DNA from: Bdellovibrionales bacterium
GTDB lineage: Bacteria > Bdellovibrionota > Bdellovibrionia > Bdellovibrionales > UBA1609
NCBI GenBank assembly: GCA_023301025.1
Contig: JALZUR010000046.1
Coordinates: 1-59,758, forward strand
Length of the DNA: 59,758 nt
Direction: 5' to 3'
How positions within the stretch are numbered: position 1 is the stretch's first letter; every line of letters begins with the position of its first letter. Of this stretch, positions 18,306 to 26,772 are shown one piece after another. A model generated the notes under the pieces. It ran no database searches and had not been told where the DNA came from. It worked only from the letters and a program-made list of their open reading frames with translations. A program made the translations under genes and the position numbers.

Positions 18306-19103
18306 TCAGTCAACAGAAGTATCAGTGGCAGAACCAATTGAAGATTCTGTTGTAGGGTTAAGAGTAGCAGAATTTGTCGAAGATGTGCTCACAGGAGAAT
18401 TAAATCTATAACCCACACCCCTAATTGTTTCTATAACGTGAGAGTATTCTTTTAGTTTTTTTCTAAGTCCAAAAATATGAGTGTCAACGGTTCTTCCAGT
18501 AACATTAATTTCAGTCCCTTGCACTTTAGAAATAAGTGTTTCTCTTGTTAAAACACAACCAAGCTCACTCATAAGATGTTTCAAAAGCAAAAACTCAGAG
18601 CGTGTAAGGTTTAACCTTTCATCTTTTAAATAAACTTCAAAAGCTTTTGGATCTAACTTTAGATCACCAACATTTAAAAAGCCTGATTTATCAGGTTTGT
18701 AAAAAGCCCCTGAGTTTTTCTTTTGAGACCTTCTCATCACAGCATTGATTCTTGCAACTAAAACAGACTCTTCAAAAGGTTTCGTTACGTAATCGTCTGC
18801 CCCTAACTCTAAGGCTTGAATGATATGAACTGGGGTTGTCAGCGCCGTTACGAAAATAACAGGCTTAGTTTTAATGTCTAAATCACTTGAAGATTTCATC
18901 CACCTTAAAAAATCTACACCATTTTCATCAGGCAGCATCCAGTCTAGAAGAATTAAGTCAAACTCTTCATTGCAAATAGAGTCTCTTGCCTCAGTGGTGT
19001 TGGTAGCCACTTTGACTTTATGCCCGTAGGTTTTTAACTGTATACTCACCAGATGGGCTAAACTTGCCTCATCCTCTACTAATAAAAGCTTATATCCTAT
19101 CAT
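18306..19103 (-). CDS. OmpR/PhoB-family response regulator
   Basis: The receiver domain starts YKLLLVEDEASL, with acidic pocket E10-D11, phospho-acceptor D54 in LILLDWMLPDENG, and the switch Lys in DYVTKPFEES. A winged-helix DNA-binding domain follows (LNLTRSEFLLLKHLM and GRTVDTHIFGLRKKLKE, then IETIRGVGYRF). A Ser/Thr-rich tail of about 30 residues is added after the canonical end. The ATG at 19103 is preferred over the TTG at 19109. It is transcribed with the histidine kinase downstream and is divergent from pdxJ. Confidence 0.94.
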   Translation of the reverse strand: MIGYKLLLVEDEASLAHLVSIQLKTYGHKVKVATNTTEARDSICNEEFDLILLDWMLPDENGVDFLRWMKSSSDLDIKTKPVIFVTALTTPVHIIQALELGADDYVTKPFEESVLVARINAVMRRSQKKNSGAFYKPDKSGFLNVGDLKLDPKAFEVYLKDERLNLTRSEFLLLKHLMSELGCVLTRETLISKVQGTEINVTGRTVDTHIFGLRKKLKEYSHVIETIRGVGYRFNSPVSTSSTNSATLNPTTESSIGSATDTSVD

Positions 19104-19164
19104 AATCAATGTAGACCACCTTCACACATTGGCTTCAAGATTTTTCTTTGATACAAACACAATT

Positions 19165-19950
19165 ATGACAAAACTAAGTGTAAATATTAACAAGCTAGCC
19201 ACTCTTCGAAATGCCAGGGGGAAAAACAACCCAAACATCATAAATTGGGCCTCAAAAATTGAATCTTTTGGCGCTCACGGCATAACTGTGCACCCAAGGC
19301 CTGATGAAAGACACATAAGAAAAACTGATGTTTTTGACTTAAAAACAGCCGTTTCCACTGAACTTAATATTGAAGGCTACCCTTCACCAGATTTTTTAGA
19401 TCTAATTAAAAAGATTCGACCGGACCAATGCACTTTGGTTCCAGATCCTCCGGAGGTTTTAACTTCAAATGCAGGTTGGCAAGTTAAAACCTCAAAAGAA
19501 ACTATTAAAAACTCTGCAAAATTTATAAAAGACTTAGGAGTCCGTTTGTCTTTGTTTGTTGAACCTAAGACATGTGACACAGAAGATTTAGAGTACTTAA
19601 AATACTCAGGAGTTGATCGCATTGAGATGTACACTGAAGATTTTGCGCAAAAAAACTCTGTCGTCAGTGAGTATAAAAAACTCGCAAGCATTGCTATATC
19701 AGCTGGTCTAAATCTTAATGCAGGCCATGATCTAAACTTAAAAAATCTTTCTCAATTTATTACTACGATCCCAGAAGTTAAAGAAGTCTCTATTGGACAT
19801 GCTCTTATTTGTGAAGCCCTTGAATTTGGTATGGAAGATACCATTAAAGCATACTTAAAAATTCTTAACGACTGCAAATCACAAACAGATACTTTTAAAC
19901 AAAATCAACACACAAAACTAAACCAAAAAGAAGAAGAGATACGCTCTTAG
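19165..19950 (+). CDS. pdxJ: Pyridoxine 5'-phosphate synthase
   Basis: PdxJ condenses 1-deoxy-D-xylulose 5-phosphate with 3-amino-1-hydroxyacetone phosphate to make pyridoxine 5'-phosphate, the last ring-forming step of vitamin B6 synthesis. The start LSVNINKLATLRNARG matches the family N-terminus, so the ATG at 19165 (261 residues) is used rather than a TTG 36 bases upstream. GAHGITVHPRPDERHI and NAGHDLNLKN are hallmarks. The last 25 residues are polar and extend beyond the usual end. The stop overlaps the next gene's GTG by one base. Confidence 0.96.
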   Translation: MTKLSVNINKLATLRNARGKNNPNIINWASKIESFGAHGITVHPRPDERHIRKTDVFDLKTAVSTELNIEGYPSPDFLDLIKKIRPDQCTLVPDPPEVLTSNAGWQVKTSKETIKNSAKFIKDLGVRLSLFVEPKTCDTEDLEYLKYSGVDRIEMYTEDFAQKNSVVSEYKKLASIAISAGLNLNAGHDLNLKNLSQFITTIPEVKEVSIGHALICEALEFGMEDTIKAYLKILNDCKSQTDTFKQNQHTKLNQKEEEIRS

Positions 19951-20738
19951 TGATTTTTTTAAAGAAACCATCTGAAGCTTATTTTATAGATTCAACAAAG
20001 CATCTTAAAGTTGTTGTCATCCCCTGTCTAAAAGACAACTATACCTATCTAGTGCTCTCAGCTAATGAAGATGAAGCTCTACTCTTTGACTGTGCCGATT
20101 ATAAAAAAACTTTAAACACCCTTAAGGTTTTGAACCTTAAGTTAAATTCAATATTTATCACTCACCATCACTATGACCATGTTGATGGTATTGATGAACT
20201 TATAAAACAGCATCCAAAAGCTAAGATATATTGCAGTCAGGTGGACATTGATAGAAAGCTCTTTAAAGCCAAAGCTCAGAGTGTTAAAAATGGCCAGACA
20301 ATTGATGTCTTTGATGAGAAAATTAAAGTCTTTTTTAGCCCGGGACACACGAAATCTTTAATGAACTACTTTTTAGAAAAAAGCGAAGTTTTATTTTGTG
20401 GAGATCACATATTTTCTCTTGGCTGTGGGCGAGTTTTTGAAGCCTATGAGCATGTGTATCAAGATTTTTATAAATCCCTTCAAAAGCTAAAAGACTTACC
20501 ACCAGAAGCTCTCATTTACTGTGCCCATGAATACACACTTAAAAACCTAGATTTTCATCAAAAACAGGGTCTACTTAAAGAAAACACCATAACCCAGCTT
20601 AAGATACGAACAAATAAGCTTAAAAACACACGCACAATACCCTCTACAATAGCTTTTGAGCTTGAGCATAACTTCTTTTTAAAGGCAAAAACTGCCTTAG
20701 AATTCGAAAAACTTAGGTGTTTAAAAGACTCTTTTTAG
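19950..20738 (+). CDS. gloB: Hydroxyacylglutathione hydrolase-like (glyoxalase II)
   Basis: This metallo-beta-lactamase-fold hydrolase of 262 residues contains THHHYDHVDG (71-80), which gives the H-x-H-x-D-H binuclear metal site. A second metal block FSPGHTKSLMNYF, FCGDHIFSLGCGR and a late YCAHEYTLKNLDF are in the arrangement of GloB, which hydrolyses S-lactoylglutathione in methylglyoxal detoxification. The start is a GTG at 19950 overlapping the pdxJ stop and preceded by AAGAAGAGA. No glyoxalase I is seen in the window, so a related thioester substrate is possible. Confidence 0.87.
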   Translation: MIFLKKPSEAYFIDSTKHLKVVVIPCLKDNYTYLVLSANEDEALLFDCADYKKTLNTLKVLNLKLNSIFITHHHYDHVDGIDELIKQHPKAKIYCSQVDIDRKLFKAKAQSVKNGQTIDVFDEKIKVFFSPGHTKSLMNYFLEKSEVLFCGDHIFSLGCGRVFEAYEHVYQDFYKSLQKLKDLPPEALIYCAHEYTLKNLDFHQKQGLLKENTITQLKIRTNKLKNTRTIPSTIAFELEHNFFLKAKTALEFEKLRCLKDSF

Positions 20739-20748
20739 CGCATATACG

Positions 20749-20777
20749 TTGACTTAAAGACCTAATTTTACTAGAAA
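20749..20777 (+). promoter_or_regulatory. Sigma70-type promoter before rpmG
   Basis: TTGACT (20749-20754), a 17-base spacer and TAGAAA (20772-20777) fit a housekeeping promoter. It lies between the gloB stop and rpmG, with a Shine-Dalgarno ACGGAGT (20784-20790) before the ATG. It could drive rpmG together with the exbB/exbD pair that follows closely. Confidence 0.45.
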
Positions 20778-20796
20778 ACCTAAACGGAGTATCAAT

Positions 20797-20979
20797 ATGG
20801 CTAAGAAAAAAGGCAAAGTTCGTATCATTACATTAGAATGTACAGTAGCTAGAAAAGAAGGAAAACCACCTTCACGCTACACAACTAAAAAGAACTTTCA
20901 AACTCATCCCGAAAGATTAGAGAAGAAAAAGTACAACCCTTTCTTAAGAAAGCACACTCTTCATAAAGAAATTAAATAG
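20797..20979 (+). CDS. rpmG: 50S ribosomal protein bL33, cysteine-poor form
   Basis: The 60-residue basic protein ends with [23 protein letters not shown]-type sequence, matching the conserved C-terminus of bL33 (here residues 38-60). The zinc-ribbon cysteines of the Zn-binding form are absent: the first pair is reduced to one Cys ([10 protein letters not shown]) and the second pair is replaced by NPFLRK. It is therefore a zinc-independent (C-minus) type, with a slightly extended middle loop. It leads a short run with exbB and exbD. Confidence 0.93.
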   Translation: MAKKKGKVRIITLECTVARKEGKPPSRYTTKKNFQTHPERLEKKKYNPFLRKHTLHKEIK

Positions 20980-20993
20980 GTTTTAAACAAATA

Positions 20994-21584
20994 ATGCTAA
21001 AAGACTTTATTTCTGCGGGTGGCCCTTTGGTGCTGCCTCTTATTTTATGCTCCATCATTGGTTTTACAATTGTTCTTGAGCGCATTTTTTATTGGATAAA
21101 CTATAAAAGCCAGTTTGATTCTGTACTTGTTGAAAAGATTTATTTTTTAATGTCTCAAAATCATGTTACGGATGCTTTAAACAAAATTGGCGATTCAAAA
21201 GACCCAAGTCTACTCTGCGTAAAAAGGTGTATTGAAACCCACCAAAAAATAAAACCTCTTTCACTCGAATCTATGGCTTCACAAACTCTCAAGCCTACTA
21301 AAAAATTTGAAAGAGCATTAGAGACAATAATAACAATTACTCCGCTTATTGGAATATTAGGTACAGTACTTGGAATTATTGTATCTTTTCAAAGTGCGGG
21401 CCCTGACGGTATGACAAATCCTGCAGCTATGATGTCTGGTTTATCACAAGCCCTTATCACAACAGCACTTGGTCTTGGTATCTCAATTGTTTTACTTGTG
21501 TTTCACAATCACTTTATGAAACTAGCAGACTCAACTAAAGAAAAACTTGAAGAAGAACTCACTCTATTTGAAGAGCTTAGTTAA
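20994..21584 (+). CDS. MotA/TolQ/ExbB proton-channel family protein
   Basis: The 196-residue membrane protein has an N-terminal helix (GGPLVLPLILCSIIGFTIVLER), a cytoplasmic stretch, and two further helices (TIITITPLIGILGTVLGIIVSF and SGLSQALITTALGLGISIVLLVF). The glycine/threonine-rich third helix is the proton-path signature of ExbB/TolQ. With the ExbD-like protein it should form an inner-membrane motor that powers TonB- or Tol-type outer-membrane functions. Which one cannot be told: no tonB, tolA, tolB or pal adjoins it. Confidence 0.92.
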   Translation: MLKDFISAGGPLVLPLILCSIIGFTIVLERIFYWINYKSQFDSVLVEKIYFLMSQNHVTDALNKIGDSKDPSLLCVKRCIETHQKIKPLSLESMASQTLKPTKKFERALETIITITPLIGILGTVLGIIVSFQSAGPDGMTNPAAMMSGLSQALITTALGLGISIVLLVFHNHFMKLADSTKEKLEEELTLFEELS

Positions 21585-21586
21585 AA

Positions 21587-21991
21587 ATGAAAATCTCTTC
21601 TGGCCGATTAGTTAGAAAAAAAGTTGAAATAAACCTTATTCCACTTTTAGACAGTATATTTATACTCATTTTTTTCTTTATGTTCGCTCTGACAACTATG
21701 GTTAAAAGAAGCGGTTTATCTGTTGCACTCCCAACTGCAAGCACCGGAAATAAGGTGCAAGAAAAAACAACTCTAACAGTCAGTAAAGATGGAGCTCTTT
21801 TTTGGAATAAAGAGCCATTGCTTCAAGAAAACTTAAAAGCACAGCTTAAAAGCTTTAAAGATTCAAAACCTGATGCCAACCTAATTATTCGCGGAGATAA
21901 AAACACACCCTTTTCAAGTGTTGTAGAGATTCTTGATATGGCTGAGTCTATTCAGCTAAGACGCGTAACAATTGAGACCGAAAGAAAGTAA
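21587..21991 (+). CDS. ExbD/TolR-family biopolymer transport protein
   Basis: The 134-residue protein has a short cytoplasmic N-terminus, one membrane helix containing the conserved Asp (INLIPLLDSIFILIFFFMFAL, D24) and a periplasmic domain ending IRGDKNTPFSSVVEILDMAES. The Asp is the proton-carrying residue of ExbD/TolR. It starts two bases after the ExbB-like stop, so the two are co-translated. Its stop lies five bases from the convergent acyltransferase gene with no terminator between. Confidence 0.93.
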   Translation: MKISSGRLVRKKVEINLIPLLDSIFILIFFFMFALTTMVKRSGLSVALPTASTGNKVQEKTTLTVSKDGALFWNKEPLLQENLKAQLKSFKDSKPDANLIIRGDKNTPFSSVVEILDMAESIQLRRVTIETERK

Positions 21992-21995
21992 GAGA

Positions 21996-22823
21996 CTAAA
22001 GATACTTCTTTACTAAATTGTCAGGAAGGTTTGTAAGTTTGCATGCTGCAAAAAAATCAAAAGAAGAAAGCTTATGATCTCTAGATGGTTCAAAACCAAA
22101 TTTTGCACCTGCTTTTATATAAGATTTTACAAGCGGCGGTAAGTTTTTCTTTATTCCTTTAAACTCTTCATCTAAAGGCTTATCAGTATTAGCGAGTCCA
22201 CTCCAATTGTCTATCTTGCTGCTATCATGCGGAGACGTTTCAATTTTAAGTAAAGCATCAACAAAATTAAAGTAGTGCCATGCTTTTAAAGTGTCCGAAG
22301 GATCATTCCCCCAAAATGTTGCACAACCAATAAGGTAATCAGCCTCTACAGTTTTTATGTAATCCCCAATACCTCGCCACAAGAGGTTTATAACAGCTCC
22401 AGACCTGGCATTTGGAACAACTGTTGCTCGTCCCATCTCTGCAATTCGTCCTGAGGTCTTTTTAAACTCACTTAAATCAAAAGCTCTTTCAGTATAAAAA
22501 TGCTCAACATTATCTGTAAGAAGTGCCCGGTACGTACCTAACACTTCTGCCGTTTCTTTGTGAACGACAATTATATGATCCGCATACTTATCGTACTCAT
22601 CAATATCTAAAGAGACCGGTGGTTTAACGGTGTAGTGCTGGCCATAAACCTGATATCGAATTTCAAAAGTCTTAATAAGCTCTTCAAGAGTGTCTGCTGT
22701 TTTTATAATGTAATCATTTTTATCAATTAAGACTTTGTGATAAGGCTCAACTCGAGTGATTCCTTTTTCGATTAAAAAGTCTTTTTCTAAGCCAGACATA
22801 AAGTGTTCTTCATTTGTTAACAT
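21996..22823 (-). CDS. GNAT-fold N-acyltransferase-like protein
   Basis: The 275-residue protein contains FEIRYQVYGQHY near residue 55, VLGTYRALL and IAEMGRATVVPNARSG (about 130-145). These resemble the GNAT-like acyltransferases of the OlsB/autoinducer-synthase-like group, which use acyl-ACP or acyl-CoA. The order of the motifs (R-x-x-V-Y, T-x-R, E-x-GR) supports that group, but the substrate is unknown. ATG at 22823 is used; an in-frame ATG at 22799 has a better upstream AGAA. It follows the photolyase gene by 12 bases. Confidence 0.65.
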   Translation of the reverse strand: MLTNEEHFMSGLEKDFLIEKGITRVEPYHKVLIDKNDYIIKTADTLEELIKTFEIRYQVYGQHYTVKPPVSLDIDEYDKYADHIIVVHKETAEVLGTYRALLTDNVEHFYTERAFDLSEFKKTSGRIAEMGRATVVPNARSGAVINLLWRGIGDYIKTVEADYLIGCATFWGNDPSDTLKAWHYFNFVDALLKIETSPHDSSKIDNWSGLANTDKPLDEEFKGIKKNLPPLVKSYIKAGAKFGFEPSRDHKLSSFDFFAACKLTNLPDNLVKKYL

Positions 22824-22835
22824 ATAAATATATAG

Positions 22836-24275
22836 TTATTTTAAGCTTTTATAGAGATCCAATGCAAGATTTCTTTGAACTGAATGATCAACAATTGGGC
22901 GTGGATATGTGGCGTGATCTAATATAGGTGAGTGAAGTCTTTTTGCATCAAGGTCTTTAAGTTCAGGTATAAATTTTTTGATATACACTCCGTCTTTATC
23001 AAACTTCTTACTTTGACTCCACGGGTTAAAAATCCTGAAATAAGGTTGAGCATCACATCCCGTAGAAGCCGCCCACTGCCAACCTCCATTGTTCGGAGCA
23101 AGATCACCGTCTAAAAGCTCTTTCATAAAGTGCTTCTCCCCTAATCTCCAATCTACTAAGAGGTCTTTCACTAAAAAAGAGGCTACAATCATACGAACCC
23201 TGTTGTGCATAAAACCCGTGTTTTTTAATTCTCTCATCCCTGCATCAATTATTGGAAACCCGGTGAGTCCCTCACACCAAGATGAAAACCACGTTTTATT
23301 ATTCTCCCACTTTAAAGCTTCATAAGCAGGCTTAAAGGCTTTCTTTTCTACTGCAGGCTTTCTGTATAAAATATGATAGTAAAACTCTCGCCAGATAAGT
23401 TCATTTAAAAATGTATTTTCACCAGTACTTAGAGTATTAAAGCTATCAAGTCCCAAGCTATACGCAATTTGAGCTGTTGTGATACTTCCATTTTTTAAAA
23501 AGTGAGAAAGCCTTGATGTTCCATTAATTGAGGGAATATCTCTATCTGTTTTATAGTTTTTTATTTTATCTTTAAAATTTAAGAGTGAGGTTTGTGCAGC
23601 CTTTGTACCCGCCTCTGGTATATCAATTGTCACAGACTTTTTATTTTCTTTTAAATATGAATCTAAGTAATCTTTTTCTGAAGTCAGATCTCTCCATTCA
23701 AGGGAGAAGACTTTTTTCTTAGGTCCTTTGTAATACTTTTCAGAAAGACTTTGAGAGCTTATTCTGTTCTTCATATCTCCTTCTGAATAAACGACTCTCC
23801 ATCTTCTTGAAAATGGACTATACACTTGATAACCCTCATCAGAGTCTTTTTTTGTAAGCTCCCACGGTTCAACAATAAGATGATCTCTAAAGGACTGAGT
23901 CTCTATTTCATGAGTTTTAAAAAACTCACTCATAGCTTTATCTCTTTTTACAGCAAAAGGTTCATAGTCTCTAGAAAAAGTGATCAAATTAGGTTTATGT
24001 TCAAGTTTTTTTAAAAGCTTTGGAAAAGCCTCTTCAGGGCCAACATCCAAAACCAAAAGATCAGAACCAATACTATTTAGTTCTTCTTTTAAACTTTTCA
24101 TCGTTTCTAAAAAAAATTGAAATCTGTTGTTAGAAAAATCATCTCTTCCTAAAAATTTTTTATCAAAAACAAAAATGCCAACCACTCGACCTTTGTTTTT
24201 TAAACAGTTGTGCCTCAATGCTTCGTTGCCGGCTACCCTAAGATCTCTTCTAAACCAATGTATTCCGTAATCCAT
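22836..24275 (-). CDS. phrB: Deoxyribodipyrimidine photolyase (cryptochrome/photolyase family)
   Basis: The 479-residue protein splits UV-induced pyrimidine dimers with blue light. The N-terminal antenna domain starts with GIHWFRRDLRVAGNEAL. The C-terminal FAD domain carries LNELIWREFYYHIL, PIIDAGMREL, GFMHNRVRMIVASFL, and DLAPNNGGWQWAASTGCDAQPYFRIFNP, the class I CPD photolyase signature with the W-W electron path. It is the first gene of a pair with the acyltransferase. UvrA and an SPL-family protein elsewhere in the window also concern UV damage. Confidence 0.95.
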   Translation of the reverse strand: MDYGIHWFRRDLRVAGNEALRHNCLKNKGRVVGIFVFDKKFLGRDDFSNNRFQFFLETMKSLKEELNSIGSDLLVLDVGPEEAFPKLLKKLEHKPNLITFSRDYEPFAVKRDKAMSEFFKTHEIETQSFRDHLIVEPWELTKKDSDEGYQVYSPFSRRWRVVYSEGDMKNRISSQSLSEKYYKGPKKKVFSLEWRDLTSEKDYLDSYLKENKKSVTIDIPEAGTKAAQTSLLNFKDKIKNYKTDRDIPSINGTSRLSHFLKNGSITTAQIAYSLGLDSFNTLSTGENTFLNELIWREFYYHILYRKPAVEKKAFKPAYEALKWENNKTWFSSWCEGLTGFPIIDAGMRELKNTGFMHNRVRMIVASFLVKDLLVDWRLGEKHFMKELLDGDLAPNNGGWQWAASTGCDAQPYFRIFNPWSQSKKFDKDGVYIKKFIPELKDLDAKRLHSPILDHATYPRPIVDHSVQRNLALDLYKSLK

Positions 24276-24387
24276 TGTTAAGAACTAACACATTTTTTAG
24301 CTACAGAGCAGCCTCTCTAAGGGCAAGTCTCTTTTTTATCTATAGGGTAAAATTATTATTTCATTTGCCTATCAATTAAATATATTT

Positions 24388-24403
24388 AGGAGTAATGACT
24401 CCT
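24388..24403. promoter_or_regulatory. Inverted repeat upstream of feoB
   Basis: AGGAGT-AATG-ACTCCT is a perfect 6-base-arm inverted repeat 32-47 bases upstream of the feoB GTG. It could be a regulator site or a leader hairpin. It does not look like a canonical Fur box. Confidence 0.3.
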
Positions 24404-24434
24404 ATTATTTATACAAAAGGTATAGCTTAAACTA

Positions 24435-26279
24435 GTGAAAAAAAGTGTATATATAATTGGCAAAACTAATGTTGGAAAAACTAGTCTTTTTAATGAACTT
24501 ACTGGTATGGACAAAAAAGTGGCCAACTACCATGGAGCTACAACTACTCTTTCAAAAGCATCTCTTAAAACAGATAAAAGTATTGAACTTAATGATCTAC
24601 CGGGCGTTTATAATTTAAAAGAAAAGGGGCAAGATGAAGCCCTTACACTTCAGACCTTAGCAAATACTTTTAACAGTTCAGAAGATCACAATACAACTTT
24701 ATGGCTTGTTGTATTAGATGCTGTTGAACTTTTAAAAGGCCTCGTTGACCTTGAAAAGCTGCTTGGTAAATTTTCTAACAAGAGTGGACGAGTGGTTGTT
24801 GCAATCAATATGATTGATGAAGCTGATTTTAATAACATAACAATTAAATTTAAAAATTTAAAAGATTTAGAAAAAATTAGTTTTATTAAAACCTCAGTTT
24901 CAAAAAAAATTAATTTAGATGTACTGTCACAGAACATTCAAGAAAGTTTTTCTAAAAACACTCACTCTTTTACTGAAATTTTAAAAGATCTAAAATCTAT
25001 TGATACATCAGAACTTGTAACTAAAGCCTCTCAGCAAAAAAACTTAAAACGCCTAGACTCAGTCGATAAAGTTCTATTATCAAAATTTTGGGGCAAGGTC
25101 TTTTTTTGCATTATCATGCTGATTCTGTTTCAGTCTGTGTTCAGTTGGGCCACACCTTTCATGGACCTTATAGAGTATATTATTTTAAGACTTGGAGGGT
25201 TTCTAAGCCAAAATATTTCGAACTCGATATTAAAAAGCTTTGTAGAGGATGCTTTATTTGGAGGCCTTGGGTCTTTTTTAGTTTTTTTTCCACAAATTTT
25301 TATTTTAACATTTCTAATTAAAATTCTTGAAGATTCTGGTTATTTGACAAGAGCTGCAATAATTTGCAATCGCTTTTTAGCTTATTTTGGCTTATCGGGT
25401 GAAAGCTTCATACCACTTCTTGCAAGTCATGCCTGTGCTATTCCTGGAATTTATGCAGCACGAAGTATAAAATCAGTAAAGGTAAGAGTGCTCACTCTTT
25501 TGAGTCTACCTCTAACACTCTGTTCAGCACGTCTACCTGTTTACGCTCTATTGATAACTCTAACTCTGCCTGACTCTAAAATTCTTGGGGGACTTTTTGG
25601 CCTTAGAGGTCTTTGCTTATTTGTTCTGTACCTTTTTGGGCTGACACTTGCTTTAATTCTTAGCTCCACTCTATCAAGATTAAAAACCGTAAACTCAAAG
25701 ACTATGGAAAATAGCACTGTGCCGGACACAGCTTTTGAGCTTTCGCGCTATAGACTACCAAGCTTTACAAAATCTTTAAAGATAGCTCTTCAAACTAGCT
25801 ATAGATTTGTTAAAGATGCAGGTTTTATTATATTTTTGACTAACTCATTTATATGGTTACTTGCCACATTTCCAAATGGACCAGGACATATGAGTGAGTC
25901 TTATCTTAGCCGTCTAGGAAAAGCTCTTCACTTTGTATTTATTCCCCTAGGTTTAAATTGGCAGGAGTCAGTAGCTCTTATAACTTCATTTTTAGCCAGA
26001 GAAACTTTTGTAAGCACTTTAGGAACTCTATATAACCTCGATTCAGAAGAAATTTTACCACTAGCTCAATTGATCTCACAAAGTGAAGCTCCCTACAGAA
26101 TAGCTTCATCAGTTTCACTTATCATCTTTTTTGCTATTGCGCTTCAATGTGTCTCGACTCTAGCACTTTTAAAATCAGAGCTTCCTAAAAAAATATGGAC
26201 CTTGTATTTGTTTATAGGTTATTTTGCTTTTGCCTATGTTCTATCTTTTATTGCATATCGCTTAATGCTTACATTTTAA
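24435..26279 (+). CDS. feoB: Ferrous iron transporter FeoB, short form
   Basis: The cytoplasmic G domain has G1 GKTNVGKT (9-16), G3 DLPG (54-57) and G4 NMID, followed by a membrane domain with the two Gate motifs: CAIPGIYAARSIKSVKVRVLT-type sequence with LCSARLPVYALLI, and later LARETFVSTLGTLYNL. FeoB moves Fe2+ across the inner membrane. At 614 residues it is well below the roughly 700-770 of many FeoB proteins; the linker and C-terminal cytoplasmic part are short. No feoA or feoC adjoins. The start is a GTG at 24435 read through to VKKSVYIIG. Confidence 0.92.
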   Translation: MKKSVYIIGKTNVGKTSLFNELTGMDKKVANYHGATTTLSKASLKTDKSIELNDLPGVYNLKEKGQDEALTLQTLANTFNSSEDHNTTLWLVVLDAVELLKGLVDLEKLLGKFSNKSGRVVVAINMIDEADFNNITIKFKNLKDLEKISFIKTSVSKKINLDVLSQNIQESFSKNTHSFTEILKDLKSIDTSELVTKASQQKNLKRLDSVDKVLLSKFWGKVFFCIIMLILFQSVFSWATPFMDLIEYIILRLGGFLSQNISNSILKSFVEDALFGGLGSFLVFFPQIFILTFLIKILEDSGYLTRAAIICNRFLAYFGLSGESFIPLLASHACAIPGIYAARSIKSVKVRVLTLLSLPLTLCSARLPVYALLITLTLPDSKILGGLFGLRGLCLFVLYLFGLTLALILSSTLSRLKTVNSKTMENSTVPDTAFELSRYRLPSFTKSLKIALQTSYRFVKDAGFIIFLTNSFIWLLATFPNGPGHMSESYLSRLGKALHFVFIPLGLNWQESVALITSFLARETFVSTLGTLYNLDSEEILPLAQLISQSEAPYRIASSVSLIIFFAIALQCVSTLALLKSELPKKIWTLYLFIGYFAFAYVLSFIAYRLMLTF

Positions 26280-26365
26280 AAGTCCTGATTTTACAACCTA
26301 TGAATTGACCAAAGATGCTCTAATTAGAGAAAATAGATTATAGAAACTTACTAAAGGTCAGGAAC

Positions 26366-26728
26366 ATGGTTAAAAAAATATCTGTAGCTATAATCTTATT
26401 TGCTTTAGTTTTAGTTAGTGCTAGGTACTTTTTAAGCCCTATAGACTCGTCTCAAATAAGTTTAAAAAGACGCAAAACATGTATTAAAAAAATCACTCCA
26501 AGTCTAACAGAAAACATCATGAAAGATTCAAAGACAGATGATATTGACAGTGTTGCTGATGAGTTTTGTAAATGCTCTGAAGAAGAGCTTGTACGCTTTT
26601 TTGAAAATCAAAACTTAGACAATTTCACCTCGATAGATAAAGCACTAAAAGAAGTCATGGAAGAGAATGAAATTCTAAAGCTACAAGAACAGTGCTTAGA
26701 AACAGCGGTATCTATAGTTTTTTACTAG
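26366..26728 (+). CDS. Small exported or anchored hypothetical protein
   Basis: The 120-residue protein begins with a signal or anchor segment (VKKISVAIILFALVLVSARYF). A helical, acidic body with four cysteines follows: CIKK near 39, CKCSEEEL near 68-70, and EQCLE near 111. The Shine-Dalgarno AGGAAC precedes the ATG at 26366. The CKC pair resembles small periplasmic proteins seen in this kind of genome, but I do not recognise a family. It stands alone, convergent with the next gene. Confidence 0.65.
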   Translation: MVKKISVAIILFALVLVSARYFLSPIDSSQISLKRRKTCIKKITPSLTENIMKDSKTDDIDSVADEFCKCSEEELVRFFENQNLDNFTSIDKALKEVMEENEILKLQEQCLETAVSIVFY

Positions 26729-26772
26729 AGAGTTATGAATCAAAATTATTTTTTATTTTGTTAAATTGTAAC

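Noticed and set aside
18306-18390. Ser/Thr-rich tail of the response regulator as a separate domain
   Set aside because: It is short, low in complexity and follows a complete winged-helix domain; it is noted only in the gene entry.
24276-24434. Possible Fur box upstream of feoB
   Set aside because: The AT-rich stretch does not match the GATAATGATAATCATTATC-type pattern well enough; only the inverted repeat is reported.
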